This document shows positions 32,539 to 41,692 of a DNA stretch of 64,000 bases, in pieces. Source of the DNA: DYJB01 sp963777165 (lineage in GTDB: Bacteria; Chloroflexota; Anaerolineae; Anaerolineales; E44-bin32); the NCBI GenBank assembly GCA_963777165.1, contig CAVZPO010000012.1, positions 49,375 through 113,374 on the forward strand, given 5' to 3'. The notes beneath the pieces are model-generated. The model did no database searches and was not told the origin of the DNA. It saw nothing but the letters and a program-made list of their open reading frames with translations. Positions within the stretch are counted from its first letter, which is position 1, and each line of letters opens with the position of its first letter. The position numbers and the translations under genes were made by a program.

Positions 32539-33610
32539 TCAGGCGGGCGCGGCCTCGGCCTGCGGCGCGTGCGACTCATCGCCATGGCCGTGCGTGGCCA
32601 TGTTGATGAAGACGAGCGCCAGCAGGGCGAAGACCACCGCCTGGATCGCCCCGACGAACAGCTCCAGCCCGTAGAACCCGGCGGGCAGGATGAACGGGAT
32701 CAGGTTCGACATCACGAAGATCAGCACCGTGCCGGCAAAGATATTGCCCAGAAGTCGGAAGGCAAACGAGATGATGCGGCTGAACTCGGAGATGATCTCC
32801 AGCAGCCCGGCGGCGAACTCGATCACGCCGATCGGGCCCTTGGCCAGCGCCGGCAGGTTGAAGAACTTGAGCAGGTAGCGCAGGCCCTGTGCCTTGAAGC
32901 CCCAGGCTTGCACCAGCGCCATCGTCACCAGCGCCAGCGACAGCGTGAAGTTGAGATCGGTGGCCACGCCGCGGATGAAGGGCGTGATGTTGCAGGCGGT
33001 GCACATGGCGGCCGGCTCGGCCGCATGCTCGCCGGCCGCGGCGGCCTCTTCGGTGTGCTCGACCTCGACCGGCTTGGTCCCATCGACGGTGTAGAACGAG
33101 ATCGGGACCGAGCTCGATCAACCGCGGCGCGTAGGCCGGGATGTTCGCCAGATGCGGCGACTCGAGGACCCCGATGCTCTCCGCACCGGGCAGCAGCTTG
33201 AACCAGTTGCCGAGCAGGATGAAGAAGAAAAGCGTCGCCACGAGCGGAAAGATCGCCTTGCCGCGTTTGCCGGCGACATTCTCGGCGAAGTCGGCCAGCG
33301 CCTCGGACACCATCTCGACCATGTTGCCCAGGACGCCCTGGGGCGGGCGGACATCCCCGCGCCGTGCGTGGCGCAAGCCCAGTCCGACCAGGAGCAGGAG
33401 CAGCACGTCGATGATCAGCGTCGTCAGGAACGTGTTGGACATCTTGCCGCCGAACCACGGGATGGGGATCGGCTCGGCCGGCAGGCTGACGACCGGGAGC
33501 GCCCCGTAGGGCGACTTCCCCAGTCCGCCGGAGTACAGGAAACCGGTGAGCGGCCCGCAGAGCAGGACGACCGCGGCCAAGGCGAAGATGATCGTCAACG
33601 CTTTGCGCAC
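32539..33610 (-). CDS. atpB: ATP synthase a subunit, one frameshift
   Basis: About 356 residues over two frames joined near 33117 (between APRLIEL and VPISFYTVDG). The C-terminal half holds the essential Arg in FAFRLLGNIFAG, next to the c ring proton path. GTG 33610 is chosen: AAGGAGT lies upstream and it begins VRKALTIIFALAAV; it starts 1 base after the stop of the atpI-like gene. A frame break in such an indispensable subunit is best read as a sequencing indel. Confidence 0.88.
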
Positions 33611-33611
33611 G

Positions 33612-33950
33612 CTAGGACTCCTTCGTGCCGTCGAGCTTCGCCTGCTCCACCTGGCTGACCCGCCGGGCATTGCGCAGAACGAACCAGACCATGACCACCA
33701 GACTCACGGGGATGCTCCCCAGGACAAAGGCCAGGGTGAATGCCGGGCGCGTCCCCAGCATGCGGTCGACCCACATTCCCAGGAACAGCCCGCCGACGGT
33801 GAAGCCGGCCGTAATGAACCCGGCCGAAACACCGACGCCGCTCGCCCGCCCCACCAGCGCCAGGCCCTTGCCGATGCTGACGTTCGGCGGTTCGACGGGC
33901 CGTGCCGACGGAGCACCTGGACCGTCCGTTGTTCGAGGCTCCATCTGCAT
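33612..33950 (-). CDS. AtpI/AtpZ-like ATP synthase assembly protein
   Basis: 112 residues, two membrane helices (about 35-58 and 68-95: AGFITAGFTVGGLFLGMWVD, FTLAFVLGSIPVSLVVMVWF), a short basic tail. Such proteins lie first in atp operons and help c-ring assembly or Mg2+ supply. ATG 33950 or ATG 33944 may be the start. It is the first gene after the operon promoter. Confidence 0.75.
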   Translation of the reverse strand: MQMEPRTTDGPGAPSARPVEPPNVSIGKGLALVGRASGVGVSAGFITAGFTVGGLFLGMWVDRMLGTRPAFTLAFVLGSIPVSLVVMVWFVLRNARRVSQVEQAKLDGTKES

Positions 33951-33972
33951 TCCATGCGTCCAGCGAGCGTGA

Positions 33973-34002
33973 AGTGTATCACGAGCACATTTGGATGGTC
34001 AA
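33973..34002 (-). promoter_or_regulatory. Promoter of the Fo operon
   Basis: Minus strand TTGACC (34002-33997), 18-base spacer, TACACT (33978-33973) preceded by TGA (extended -10). The start of transcription falls about 16-22 bases before the first ATG. Confidence 0.75.
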
Positions 34003-34057
34003 CAAACTAGGCCCGATTCGGGTGCATTCGCCCGAGCCAGCTCGCCGTGCCGTCAAC

Positions 34058-35512
34058 CTAGAACAGGCTGCTGGCGGCCTGCGTGGCCCACGCCAGCCAC
34101 GGCGCGCTCAGGGTCCCGATCACGAGGATCGCCAGCACACACAGCCCGAGCGCCAGCGCGTAGGTTCGCGGCACGCCGATCGCCTTGTCCTCATACTCCG
34201 AGCGGTACAGATAGACGACTTTGAGGACCGTCAGGTAGTAGTACAGCCCGATGATCGAATTCAACACCCCGACAACGGCCAGCCAGATCAGGCCGCTCTC
34301 CACCGCTGCGGCGAAGACGTACAGCTTGCCGACGAACCCCGCCAGCGGCGGCATGCCCGCCAGCGAAAGGAAGGCCACCAGCAGCGCCAGCGCCAGGCCG
34401 GGAGAACGCCGGCTCAGCCCGGCGTACTCCTTGATCTCGTCCGATCCCGACGCCCGCGCAAACAGGATGACGACGGCGAAGGCGGCCAGGTTGCTGACCA
34501 TGTAGGCCGCCAGGTAGAACACGACGCTCGTCACGCCGAAGACGCTCAGTGAGACCAGGCCGATCAACACGTACCCGGCATGGGCGACCGACGAGTACGC
34601 CAGCAGGCGCTTGATGTTCTTCTGCGCCAGCGCCAGCAGGTTGCCGACCGTCATCGTCAACACCGCCAGAATGCTCAGCATCGGCGCCCAGTACGCCTGC
34701 ACGTCGGGGAACGCGGCGAGCAGCACGCGCACCAGGACGGCGAAGCCGGCCGCCTTGGAGGCGGTTGACACGAACGCCGTGATCGGCGTCGGCGCGCCCT
34801 CGTACACATCCGGCGACCAGAAGTGGAACGGCACCATCGAGATCTTGAACCCGAACCCGACCAGCACCAGGATCAGCACGCCGGCCAGCACCGAGGGCGA
34901 GACCGCCCCGGCGCGCAACAGCTCGGCCAGCAGGTACAGGTTCGTCCCGCCCGCCAGCCCGTACAACAGGCTGAAGCCGTAGAGCATCACCGTCGAGGTC
35001 AGCGCCCCGAACAGGAAATACTTCAGGCCGAACTCGGTCGACTTGTCGTCCTGCTTGAGGAAGCCGGCCAGGACGTAGAGCGGGATCGAAGTGGTCTCGA
35101 TCGCCAGATAGAGCATGACCAGATCGGCGGCGGCGGCCATCAGGTTCATGCCGAGGGTGGCGACGACCAGCAGCGCGTAGAACTCGCCCTTCTGCCGCAC
35201 GCCCTTCACGCCGGTCGTCAACAGCGCGGTGATGGCGGCCGAGAACAGGAAGAGGATCCGGAAGGTGAACGCCAGCCAGTCGTCGCGCAGCATACCGCCG
35301 AAGATCATCCCCTGGTCGGCATGCGGCCGGCTGAAGACCATGCCGGCCACCAGCGTCGCCACCAGCCCGATCGCCGTGAACCATCCCAGCCAGGTCCGCG
35401 ACCGGCCGTGCCAGATTGCATCCACCAGCAGCACCAGCAGCGCCAGGACCAGCAGCAGGATCTCCGGCAGCAGCGCCTGCACCATCCAGGGTTCGAACAT
35501 CGGAACCGTCAC
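34058..35512 (-). CDS. nuoN: Complex I membrane subunit NuoN
   Basis: 484 residues, the usual length, about 14 helices of the antiporter-like fold. Key buried charges are visible: helix 5 Glu in LYLAIETTSIPLYVL, and helix 7-8 Lys in EFGLKYFLFGALTS. It is one of the proton channels of NADH-quinone oxidoreductase. It is the last gene of the leftward nuo operon; GTG 35512 abuts the preceding stop, ATG 35500 is an alternative. Confidence 0.92.
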   Translation of the reverse strand: MTVPMFEPWMVQALLPEILLLVLALLVLLVDAIWHGRSRTWLGWFTAIGLVATLVAGMVFSRPHADQGMIFGGMLRDDWLAFTFRILFLFSAAITALLTTGVKGVRQKGEFYALLVVATLGMNLMAAAADLVMLYLAIETTSIPLYVLAGFLKQDDKSTEFGLKYFLFGALTSTVMLYGFSLLYGLAGGTNLYLLAELLRAGAVSPSVLAGVLILVLVGFGFKISMVPFHFWSPDVYEGAPTPITAFVSTASKAAGFAVLVRVLLAAFPDVQAYWAPMLSILAVLTMTVGNLLALAQKNIKRLLAYSSVAHAGYVLIGLVSLSVFGVTSVVFYLAAYMVSNLAAFAVVILFARASGSDEIKEYAGLSRRSPGLALALLVAFLSLAGMPPLAGFVGKLYVFAAAVESGLIWLAVVGVLNSIIGLYYYLTVLKVVYLYRSEYEDKAIGVPRTYALALGLCVLAILVIGTLSAPWLAWATQAASSLF

Positions 35513-37024
35513 TTACGCACCTCCGAGCAGGCGCAGCACGGCGTCGGCGCCGGACTGGACCATCGGCGCCATGACCGCCGGGTAGATGCCGATCAGGATC
35601 AAGATGCCGGCCAGGATCACCAACGCCAGCTTGTCCTTGCGCGTGATCGGGCTGATGTGCCCCTCGAACTCTGCCGGCATGGCGCCGAAGAACACGCGCC
35701 CGATGACGCGCATGATGTACGCCGCCGTGACGACGATGGCGATCGCCGCGATCAGCGCGATCACCGGCTGCCGCTGCCAGAGCCCCATGAAGATCGGGAA
35801 TTCGGCGATGAAGCCCGAAAAGCCGGGCATGCCCATCGAGACCAACCCGCCGACGATGAACGCCACGGCGACCAGCGGCATCACCTTGGCGAAGCCCCCC
35901 AACTTGGGGATCTCGCGCGTGTGCGCCCGGTCGTACACCATCCCGACGACAGCGAAGAAGAGAGCCGTCATCACGCCGTGGGAGAACATCTGCAGACCGG
36001 CGCCGGTCAGGCCTTCCCGATTCAGCGTGGCGAAGCCGAGCATCACCAGCCCCATGTGCGAGACGGACGAGAACCCGATGACGTACTTGAAGTCCGTCTG
36101 CACACTGGCGATGAAGGCGCCGTAGACGACGTTGACCGTCGCCAGCACCAGGATCAGCCCCGACCAGTAATGCGCCCCCTCGGGCAGCAGCATGATGCCG
36201 ACCCGCAGCGCGGCGAACGCGCCCAGCTTCATCAGCACGCCGGCGTGGAACATCGACACCGCCGTCGGCGCCGCCACGTGGCCGTCCGGCGACCAGTTGT
36301 GCACCGGGAAGATGCCCCCCAGCACGGCGAAGCCGAAGAAGACCACCGGGAACCAGAACACCTGGAACGGCACGGCCGCGCCGAAGAGCGAGACCGTGCC
36401 GCTGAAGGCGCCGGCCTGCGCCGCCTGTGGCAGCTCGATCAGGTCGAAGGAGCGCAAGCCGGCGGTGTAGTACAGCGCCAGCCCGCCGACCAGGGCGACG
36501 ACCGACCCGATGAACAGGTAGAGCGTCAGCTTCATCGCCGCGTACTCGCGCGTCACCTGCCAGCCCCAGATGGCGATCAGCAGGTACATCGGGAAGACGG
36601 CGATCTCATAGAAGAAGAACAGCTGGAACAGGTCCTGCGCCACGAACACCCCGAAAACGCCGGTGGCCAGGATGAACAGGAAGGCGAAGAACTCGCGCGG
36701 CCGGTCGTCGATGCCCCACGAGATCAGCACGCCGGTGAACATCACCACGCCCGTCAGCACCACGAGCGGCAGGTTCATGCCGTCGACCGCCACGTGGTAG
36801 GAGACGCCCAGCTGCGGGATCCAGGGGATCTTCTCGATCATCTGGTAGCCGCCGGCGGCCATGTCGTACGAGACGTAGGCCACCAGCGACAACCCCAGGT
36901 CGATCGCGGCCGCCGTCAGCGCCGCCACGCGAATCGCCGTCTTGCGCTCAGCCGGGAACAGCAGGATCAACATCCCGGCGGCGATCGGGGTAAAGACAAT
37001 GATGCTCAGGATGGGAAAGGTCAT
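35513..37024 (-). CDS. nuoM: Complex I membrane subunit NuoM, second copy
   Basis: 503 residues, antiporter-like subunit with WSPDGHVAAPTAVSMFHAGVLMKLG and FFYEIAVFPMYLLI (helix 5 Glu). It is intact and directly coupled to nuoN. A second, different NuoM is encoded upstream at 37640-39220, with repeats and a broken foreign gene between. Two NuoM per operon are known from the so-called 2M complex I variants, proposed to pump an extra proton. Confidence 0.92.
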   Translation of the reverse strand: MTFPILSIIVFTPIAAGMLILLFPAERKTAIRVAALTAAAIDLGLSLVAYVSYDMAAGGYQMIEKIPWIPQLGVSYHVAVDGMNLPLVVLTGVVMFTGVLISWGIDDRPREFFAFLFILATGVFGVFVAQDLFQLFFFYEIAVFPMYLLIAIWGWQVTREYAAMKLTLYLFIGSVVALVGGLALYYTAGLRSFDLIELPQAAQAGAFSGTVSLFGAAVPFQVFWFPVVFFGFAVLGGIFPVHNWSPDGHVAAPTAVSMFHAGVLMKLGAFAALRVGIMLLPEGAHYWSGLILVLATVNVVYGAFIASVQTDFKYVIGFSSVSHMGLVMLGFATLNREGLTGAGLQMFSHGVMTALFFAVVGMVYDRAHTREIPKLGGFAKVMPLVAVAFIVGGLVSMGMPGFSGFIAEFPIFMGLWQRQPVIALIAAIAIVVTAAYIMRVIGRVFFGAMPAEFEGHISPITRKDKLALVILAGILILIGIYPAVMAPMVQSGADAVLRLLGGA

Positions 37025-37045
37025 GATTCAACTCTCTTGGAAGGC

Positions 37046-37073
37046 TATCAGCTATCAGCTTTCAGCGGTCAGC
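37046..37073 (-). repeat. Heptamer array, four units
   Basis: Four tandem heptamers NNTCAGC at the 3' border of the four-helix-bundle gene, overlapping its stop. Same unit as at 31372-31399 and 37578-37605. Confidence 0.75.
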
Positions 37074-37492
37074 TCCACCTGCCGGCCGTCCTCGACGACT
37101 CGACTCTCAGGTCACACGGGCATTCGATCGGTCGTTCTGGCGCAAACGCTGCGCCAGTCCGGTCAACATCTCTCTTCACTTCGACCACTCGTGCCGCCAG
37201 CTCGTCGTACATCCCCGCGTTCAGGTAGCCAAGGTCCCTGGACAGCAGAAGGTGGTACTCCAGCTCGCTGGCTGAACCCATCGCGATTGCGAGATACCTG
37301 CCAGTTCGCGATCCGATTGCCGCCCACATCCCTCCGCCAGATTCGCCGGGAATGGAAGCACCTGCCCGCCGAACCTGTGCTGTGAGCCCGAACGCTTCGG
37401 CTCTTGCGGAAAGGCGCGCGCTCGCCTTGTACACTCGCAGTGCCGAGCGAATGTGCTTTCTCCCAGACATTTAGCCCCCTGAAGTCCTTCAT
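37069..37492 (-). pseudogene. Four-helix-bundle protein of the 23S rRNA intervening-sequence family, frame-broken
   Basis: Family proteins (about 120 residues) start MKDFRGLxVWEKAH and end in AMGSASELEYHLLLARDLGYL. Here MKDFRGLNVWEKAHSL is in one frame, ALRVYKASARL...GLTAQVRRAGASIPG in a second, NLAEGCGRQSDRELAG in a third, then the second again with AMGSASELEYHLLLSRDLGYL. At least three frame changes in 400 bases. It lies inside the nuo operon between two heptamer arrays, on the same strand. The function of the family is unknown; some copies sit in rRNA insertions. Confidence 0.8.
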
Positions 37493-37577
37493 CGGAGCCC
37501 CCTCCCCAATGCTGCTCCATGCCTTTGCCAGTGAGCCAGCCCTTTGCGCACTCCAATGTCGCCAGATCCAGCCCTGC

Positions 37578-37638
37578 GGTCAGCCATCAGCATTCAGCTC
37601 TCAGCTCTTGGCTGACCGCTGATCGCTGAACGCTGACA
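37578..37638. repeat. Paired heptamer arrays beside the nuoM stop
   Basis: 37578-37605: four NNTCAGC heptamers. 37611-37638: four GCTGANN heptamers, ending 1 base before the nuoM stop. The two arrays are inverted with a 5-base loop and could fold as a hairpin with four 5-bp stems. Confidence 0.78.
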
Positions 37639-37639
37639 G

Positions 37640-39220
37640 CTATCCGAACAGTCGAACGACCGTCGCATTGATCACCGAAACGATCCACCCCGGCCATATG
37701 CCGATCGCCAGCATCAGCACCATCAGGGGGGCGATGGCGATGACCTCGCGCCGGTTGATCTCGAGCGAGTGACCTTTCCAGGCCTCGTTCAGCGGGCCGT
37801 GCAGGACCTGGCGAATGCTCTTCAGGATGTAGATGCCGGTGATCAGCAAGCCCGAGCATGGCGATCGCCGTGTAGAGCGGTGAAGATCGGCCAGGCGCCC
37901 CGCACGACCATGAACTCGGACACGAACCCGTTCAGCCCGGGCAGCCCGAGCGAAGCCATGCCGGTGAAGATCAGGATCCCGCCGTAGACCGGCGCCAGCG
38001 GGAACAATCCGCCGTAGGCATTCAGGTCGCGCGTATGCGTGCGGTCGTAGATCACGCCGACCAGCAGGAACATCCCTGCCGCGGACAACCCGTGATTGAA
38101 CATTTGCAGGACGGCGCCGTTGAGCGCGATCACCGCATCGCCGGCCGCCATCGTCCCCCGGGCGAAGGCCGCCGCGGCGATGCCCAGCACGACGAACCCC
38201 ATATGGTTGACCGAAGAGTACGCCACCAGGCGCTTGAAGTCTGTCTGGCCCCAGGAGGCAAACGCGCCAAACACGATGGCAGCCACCGCCAGGAGCGCCA
38301 GCACGCCGGCATACGCCTTCGCCTGCTCCGGATAAAGCGGCAGCACCAGCCGCAGGAACCCGTAGGCGCCAAGCTTGAGCAGCACCCCGGCCAGGATCAT
38401 CGAGCCGGCCGTCGGCGCCTCGGTGTGCGCGTCCGGCAGCCAGGTGTGAAACGGCCAGATGGGGACCTTGATGGCGAAGGCGATGACGAACGCCCAGAAG
38501 GCGATCGCCTTCACCGTCTCGATCGGCAGCGTGATCGGAAGCCCGTAGACCGTCAGCGGCTGGCTGAGCGTCGGGAACATCGCCGTGATCGCCACCAGGT
38601 CGAAGGTGCCCGCGGCCGTGCCGATCATCTGGATCGCCAGCAGCAGGCCAAGCGAGCCGGCCATGGTGTAGATCAAGAACTTGAACGAGGCGTAGGTGCG
38701 GGCCGGCATCGTCCGGCCGCGCCCGTACTCGCGCACGCCCTTCTCGCTGCCCCACTGGTTGATCAGGAAGTACATCGGCACCAGGCCGATCTCCCAGAAG
38801 ACAAAGAACAGGAACAGGTCGAGGGCCATGAAGACGCCCAGCATGCCGCTCTCGAGCAGCAGGAATAGCGCCATGTAGCCGCGAACGTTCTTGTCGATGC
38901 TGAAGGAGATCAGGATGCGCCGGCGGGGTGAGCAGCGTGGTCAGCAGCACCATCGGCACCGAGATGCCGTCCACCCCGAGGTGGAAGCCGGCGTTGATCG
39001 CCGCATACCAGGTCGCCTGCTCGGTGAACTGGTAACCGGCGATCGCCGGATCGTAGCGCACCCACAGGAGGATCGAGAGTGCCAGCGGCACCAGGCTGAG
39101 CACGAACGCCGCCCAGCGCACCAGGCGCGGCTTCTCACCAGGCAGCAGCATCATCACCAGCGCCGCGCCCGCCGGGGCGAAGAGGATCAGGGAGAGAAGA
39201 TGACTGTTGAAGAAGTCCAT
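37640..39220 (-). CDS. nuoM: Complex I membrane subunit NuoM, first copy, two frameshifts
   Basis: About 526 residues read through three frame segments, joined near 38925 (LLTTLLTPP to MALFLLLESGML) and near 37865 (WPIFTAL to ITGIYILKSIRQVLHG). Typical motifs: DLFLFFVFWEIGLVPMYFLI (helix 5 Glu), KVPIWPFHTWLPDAHTEAPT, and GVLLKLGAYGFLR with the channel Lys. Order nuoL, nuoM, nuoM, nuoN. The breaks are probably indel errors because both sides keep every conserved residue. Confidence 0.85.
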   Translation of the reverse strand: MDFFNSHLLSLILFAPAGAALVMMLLPGEKPRLVRWAAFVLSLVPLALSILLWVRYDPAIAGYQFTEQATWYAAINAGFHLGVDGISVPMVLLTTLLTPPAHPDLLQHRQERSRLHGAIPAARERHAGRLHGPRPVPVLCLLGDRPGADVLPDQPVGQREGRARVRARPDDAGPHLRLVQVLDLHHGRLAWPAAGDPDDRHGRGHLRPGGDHGDVPDAQPAADGLRASDHAADRDGEGDRLLGVRHRLRHQGPHLAVSHLAAGRAHRGADGRLDDPGRGAAQAWRLRVPAAGAAALSGAGEGVCRRAGAPGGGCHRVWRVCLLGPDRLQAPGGVLFGQPYGVRRAGHRRGGLRPGDDGGRRCGDRAQRRRPANVQSRVVRGRDVPAGRRDLRPHAYARPECLRRIVPAGAGLRRDPDLHRHGFARAARAERVRVRVHGRAGRLADLHRSTRRSPCSGLLITGIYILKSIRQVLHGPLNEAWKGHSLEINRREVIAIAPLMVLMLAIGIWPGWIVSVINATVVRLFG

Positions 39221-39241
39221 CGGTCCGATCTCCGGCCGGCC

Positions 39242-41374
39242 CTAGGGCCGAACCAGCAGGACGTACGAAAGCAGCAACGCCACGAAGGCCACGCCCACCA
39301 CCAGGTAGCCCTGCACCCGGCCGGTCTGGATCACCCGTCCGCCTCGGCCGGCGCGCTTGATGCTCTCGCCCACCAGGTCGCCGGCACCGTTGACCACCGG
39401 CAGGTCGATGTACCGGCGCAGGTAGGTGCCCACGCTGCCCGCGACCAGGGCCACGCTGTGCAGCACACCGTCGATCAGCTTGCCGTCCAGGAACTTGTAG
39501 GTGAACGTCTCCGCCAGCCAGTAGGCCGGGGCGACGATGAAACGCGCGTAGAACTCGTCGATGTAGTACTTGCGCTTGAGCAGCGTGTGCACCGGGCCCA
39601 GGGCGCGCACCAGCGGGTCGGGCGCGCCGGCCTTCACGTTGCGGTAGACCAGCCAGCCGCCAAGTAACCCCAGCAGCGAGACGCCGATCGAAGTCAGCAG
39701 TGGGATCGGGCTGAAGATGATCGGGTGCGGGTGCTCGAGCAATGTCCCGCCGACGAACTCGTGCATCCAGTTCGGCAGCAGGCCTCCCAGAAGCGGGAAG
39801 TCCTTCGGGATGCCGACCCAGCCGGCCGCCACCGCGAAGACGGCCAGGACGATCAGCGGCAGCGTCATCGTCCACTTGGATTCGTGGGCGTGCTCGGCCG
39901 CCGGCGTGCGCGGCTTCCCAAGGAAGGTCAGCGTGATCTGGCGCATGGTGTAGAACGCCGTCAGCAGCGCCGCCAGCGCCAGCGTGCCGAAGACCAGCAT
40001 CCGCCCGTTGGCGAACGCGTCGGCGAAGATCTCGTCCTTCGACCAGAAACCGGCGGTGATCAGCGGGAAGCCGGCCAGGGCGAAGCCGCCGATCAGAAAT
40101 GTCCAGAATGTCGCCGGCATCTTCGAGCGCAGGCCGCCCATGTTGTGCATGTCCTGCGGGTCGACCTCGGCGTGGGCCTTGTGGACTCCGTGCTCCATGC
40201 CGTGGATCACCGAGCCCGAGCCGAGGAACAGCAGCGCCTTGAAGAAGGCGTGCGTGATCAGGTGGAACGCCGCAGCGACGTAGGCGCCGATGCCGACGGC
40301 GGCGATCATGTAGCCCAGCTGCGAGATGGTCGAGTAGGCCAGCACGCGCTTGATGTCATTCTGCGCCACGGCGATCGTCGCCGCGAACAGCGCGGTGAAG
40401 GCGCCCACGGCCGAGACCACCAGCATCGGCGTCGTCAGCGCGCCGCCCTCCTCCCAGCCCGCCGAGAGCAGCGGGAAGATTCGCAGCGAAAGATAGACGC
40501 CGGCGGAGACCATCGTGGCGGCGTGGATCATCGCCGAGACCGGCGTCGGGCCTTCCATCGCATCCGGAAGCCAGACGTGCAGCGGGAACTGCGCCGACTT
40601 GCCGACGGTGCCCATGAAGAGCAGCAGCCCTGCCGCGCCGGCCATCGACAGCCCCAGGAAGGCGGGGGTCGTCGCCAGCTGATGCAGCACCTCTTCGTTG
40701 AACAGGATGGCGCGGTAGTTCAGCGTTCCGGTGGCGGAGTACAGCAGCGCCAGGCCGAGCAGCATGAAGACATCGCCGATGCGCGTCGTCATGAACGCCT
40801 TGACCATCGCCTTTTTGGCCGAGTCCTTGCCGTACCAGAACCCGATCAGCAGGTACGAGCACAGCCCCATGATCTCCCAGCCGACGAACAGCAGCAGCAG
40901 GTTGTCGGAGACCACCAGGGTGAGCATGCCGAAGGCGAAGAGCGAGATGAAGGCGAAGAAGCGCGCGTACATCGGCTCGAGCCCCCCGCCGTGCGGCGGA
41001 AGCCCGGCCTGGTCGTGTGCGTGGCGCGGCTGGCCGAAGTTGTGGTAGCCGACGCTGTAGACGAAGATCGCCAGGCAGGTCCAGGCGACGAAGAACAGCG
41101 TGGCGGCTCCGAGCGGGTCGATCAGCACCCCGAGCGACAGCGCCGTCGTCCCCGTCGGCAGCCAGGGAAAGGACAGCTCGATCGGATGCTCTCCCAGGTG
41201 TGGCGTGGTCACCGCGGTGACGAAGACCGCCATCGCCAGCCCCCACGAGAGCAGCATGGCGCCGATCGCCACGCTGTGGCTCAGCCGGTTGCTGCGATTC
41301 GTGAACAGCACGATCAGCGCGAAGGCCAGCAGCGGGGGTAACGGGACGAGCAGGGTCAGGATCTCAGGTCGCAT
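39242..41374 (-). CDS. nuoL: Complex I membrane subunit NuoL, long form
   Basis: 710 residues, against about 613 for E. coli. Antiporter-like core with FAFGMLTLVVSDNLLLLFVGWEIMGLCSYLLI and WLPDAMEGPTPVSAMIHAATMV, then the C-terminal lateral helix region that runs along the membrane arm. The added length lies partly in the loop before helix 5 (HAHDQAGLPPHGGGLEP) and in the C-terminal third. 2M-type enzymes need a longer lateral helix to span the additional NuoM, so the length is of interest. Confidence 0.93.
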   Translation of the reverse strand: MRPEILTLLVPLPPLLAFALIVLFTNRSNRLSHSVAIGAMLLSWGLAMAVFVTAVTTPHLGEHPIELSFPWLPTGTTALSLGVLIDPLGAATLFFVAWTCLAIFVYSVGYHNFGQPRHAHDQAGLPPHGGGLEPMYARFFAFISLFAFGMLTLVVSDNLLLLFVGWEIMGLCSYLLIGFWYGKDSAKKAMVKAFMTTRIGDVFMLLGLALLYSATGTLNYRAILFNEEVLHQLATTPAFLGLSMAGAAGLLLFMGTVGKSAQFPLHVWLPDAMEGPTPVSAMIHAATMVSAGVYLSLRIFPLLSAGWEEGGALTTPMLVVSAVGAFTALFAATIAVAQNDIKRVLAYSTISQLGYMIAAVGIGAYVAAAFHLITHAFFKALLFLGSGSVIHGMEHGVHKAHAEVDPQDMHNMGGLRSKMPATFWTFLIGGFALAGFPLITAGFWSKDEIFADAFANGRMLVFGTLALAALLTAFYTMRQITLTFLGKPRTPAAEHAHESKWTMTLPLIVLAVFAVAAGWVGIPKDFPLLGGLLPNWMHEFVGGTLLEHPHPIIFSPIPLLTSIGVSLLGLLGGWLVYRNVKAGAPDPLVRALGPVHTLLKRKYYIDEFYARFIVAPAYWLAETFTYKFLDGKLIDGVLHSVALVAGSVGTYLRRYIDLPVVNGAGDLVGESIKRAGRGGRVIQTGRVQGYLVVGVAFVALLLSYVLLVRP

Positions 41375-41383
41375 GAGCGCCGC

Positions 41384-41692
41384 CTACCACTTCATCAGGT
41401 TGATCTCGTCCGCCACGACGGTGGAGCGCCGGCGGTAGATCGAGATGATCAGGGCCAGGCCGACGGCGGCTTCCGAGGCCGCCACGGCGAAGACGATCAG
41501 CGTGAACACCTGGCCGGCGATCATGCCGGGCGTCAGGTAGCGCCAGAAGGCCACCAGGTTGAGATTGACGGCGTTGAGCATCAGCTCGATGCCCATCAGG
41601 ATGCCGACGGCGTTGCGCCGCGCCAGGACGCCGAAGACGCCGACGCAAAACAGCAGGGCGGACAGGATCAGGTACCACGACAGCGGGATCAT
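41384..41692 (-). CDS. nuoK: Complex I membrane subunit NuoK
   Basis: 102 residues, three helices, with the conserved Glu residues in LMGIELMLNAVNLNLVAF and in FAVAASEAAVGLAL. Its ATG overlaps the nuoJ stop (ATGA). It forms the link between the proton channels and the quinone end. Confidence 0.94.
   Translation of the reverse strand: MIPLSWYLILSALLFCVGVFGVLARRNAVGILMGIELMLNAVNLNLVAFWRYLTPGMIAGQVFTLIVFAVAASEAAVGLALIISIYRRRSTVVADEINLMKW

Noticed and set aside
34823..37228. An 801-codon open frame opposite nuoN and nuoM
   Set aside because: Same antisense artefact; the product is dominated by Gln, Asp, Arg and His and has no fold-like pattern.
31372..37638. CRISPR array
   Set aside because: The heptamer arrays have 7-base units without spacers and no cas gene is present.
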